A DNA stretch of 7,677 nucleotides, taken from Flammeovirgaceae bacterium UBA5867 (lineage in GTDB: Bacteria > Bacteroidota > Bacteroidia > Cytophagales > Cyclobacteriaceae). Every line of letters begins with the position of its first letter. The first letter of the stretch is position 1. Where the stretch lies: assembly GCA_002432545.1 (NCBI GenBank), contig DJFR01000182.1, positions 22,209 through 29,885 of the forward strand. Reading direction: 5' to 3'. Below are positions 7,490 to 7,677 of the stretch, piece after piece. The position numbers and the translations under genes are program-made. The notes below the pieces were generated by a model, which ran no database searches, had not been told where the DNA came from, and saw nothing but the letters and a program-made list of their open reading frames with translations.

Positions 7490-7677
7490 TTATAGTTGAT
7501 CTAAAAGAGGAGGCTTCATCAGCAATGATGTCAGTTCCCCGCTATACTTGCCTGAGGCTGCATAGTTGTGATCCCACATCCGCTTCCATTTTCTTTTTTG
7601 ATTGGGCTGAAATATATCCCAGATCTTCTGGCTCCGCTGCTGTAAATATTGCGCGGCTCGTGTCTGCATGACTGAAC
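7490..7677 (-). CDS. 3' end of an unidentified gene, truncated by the window edge
   Basis: On the minus strand one frame is open from the right edge to a TAA at 7492-7490, 61 codons plus stop; the other two minus-strand frames are each interrupted by a stop within the stretch. The visible C-terminus is basic and Gln/Trp-rich (QQRSQKIWDIF, then KRKWKRMWDHNYAASGKYSG) and ends LLMKPPLLDQL. I do not recognise the family. An in-frame ATG at 7669-7667 would make a 59-residue protein, but the frame stays open beyond it, so this is more likely the tail of a longer gene. The stop lies only 4 nt before the metallopeptidase ATG, a spacing typical of genes in one operon, and this is the main support for it being real. 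The short length leaves real doubt. Confidence 0.55.
   Translation of the reverse strand, partial: SVMQTRAAQYLQQRSQKIWDIFQPNQKRKWKRMWDHNYAASGKYSGELTSLLMKPPLLDQL

Noticed and set aside
7375..7671. Plus-strand 98-codon frame at the right edge
   Set aside because: It is antisense to the metallopeptidase signal peptide region and to the tightly spaced upstream minus-strand frame, with no recognisable features.

Overview
The window looks like a chromosomal fragment of a Bacteroidota bacterium, probably from the Cytophagia/Chitinophagia side. The evidence is two large secreted proteins with C-terminal type IX secretion (T9SS) sorting domains, an M43B (cytophagalysin-type) metallopeptidase, AT-rich leaders without Shine-Dalgarno sequences, and one good match to the Bacteroidota -7 promoter element (TAnnTTTG). 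No genus can be named from the sequence. All genes seen are on the minus strand, so transcription runs from high to low coordinates.

Layout in transcription order: (1) 7490-7677, the 3' end of an unidentified gene that leaves the window; (2) 5305-7485, a secreted M43B zinc metallopeptidase that starts 4 nt after the stop of (1); (3) 2038-5211, a roughly 1057-residue secreted repeat/adhesin-like protein with a T9SS sorting domain, closed by a strong rho-independent terminator at 1971-2014; (4) 1124-1897, a PgpB-like PAP2 lipid phosphatase in the inner membrane; (5) a 589-bp AT-rich spacer (535-1123) with no supported gene; (6) 1-534, the N-terminal 178 residues of a small secreted protein made of two related beta-sandwich-like repeats, cut by the window edge.

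The metallopeptidase and the repeat protein probably both cross the inner membrane by Sec and the outer membrane by T9SS, ending at the cell surface or in the medium. They may be cargo proteins that act together (degradation plus adhesion), but this is inferred only from adjacency and shared sorting domains. The phosphatase lies beyond a terminator and is probably a separate unit concerned with undecaprenyl pyrophosphate or phospholipid recycling. I see no mobile element, CRISPR array, tRNA or rRNA. Nothing here clearly amounts to a new biological system. The points most worth checking are the near-leaderless start of the repeat protein, the tightly coupled unknown gene at the right edge, the atypical sorting domain of the protease, and the palindrome in the empty spacer.
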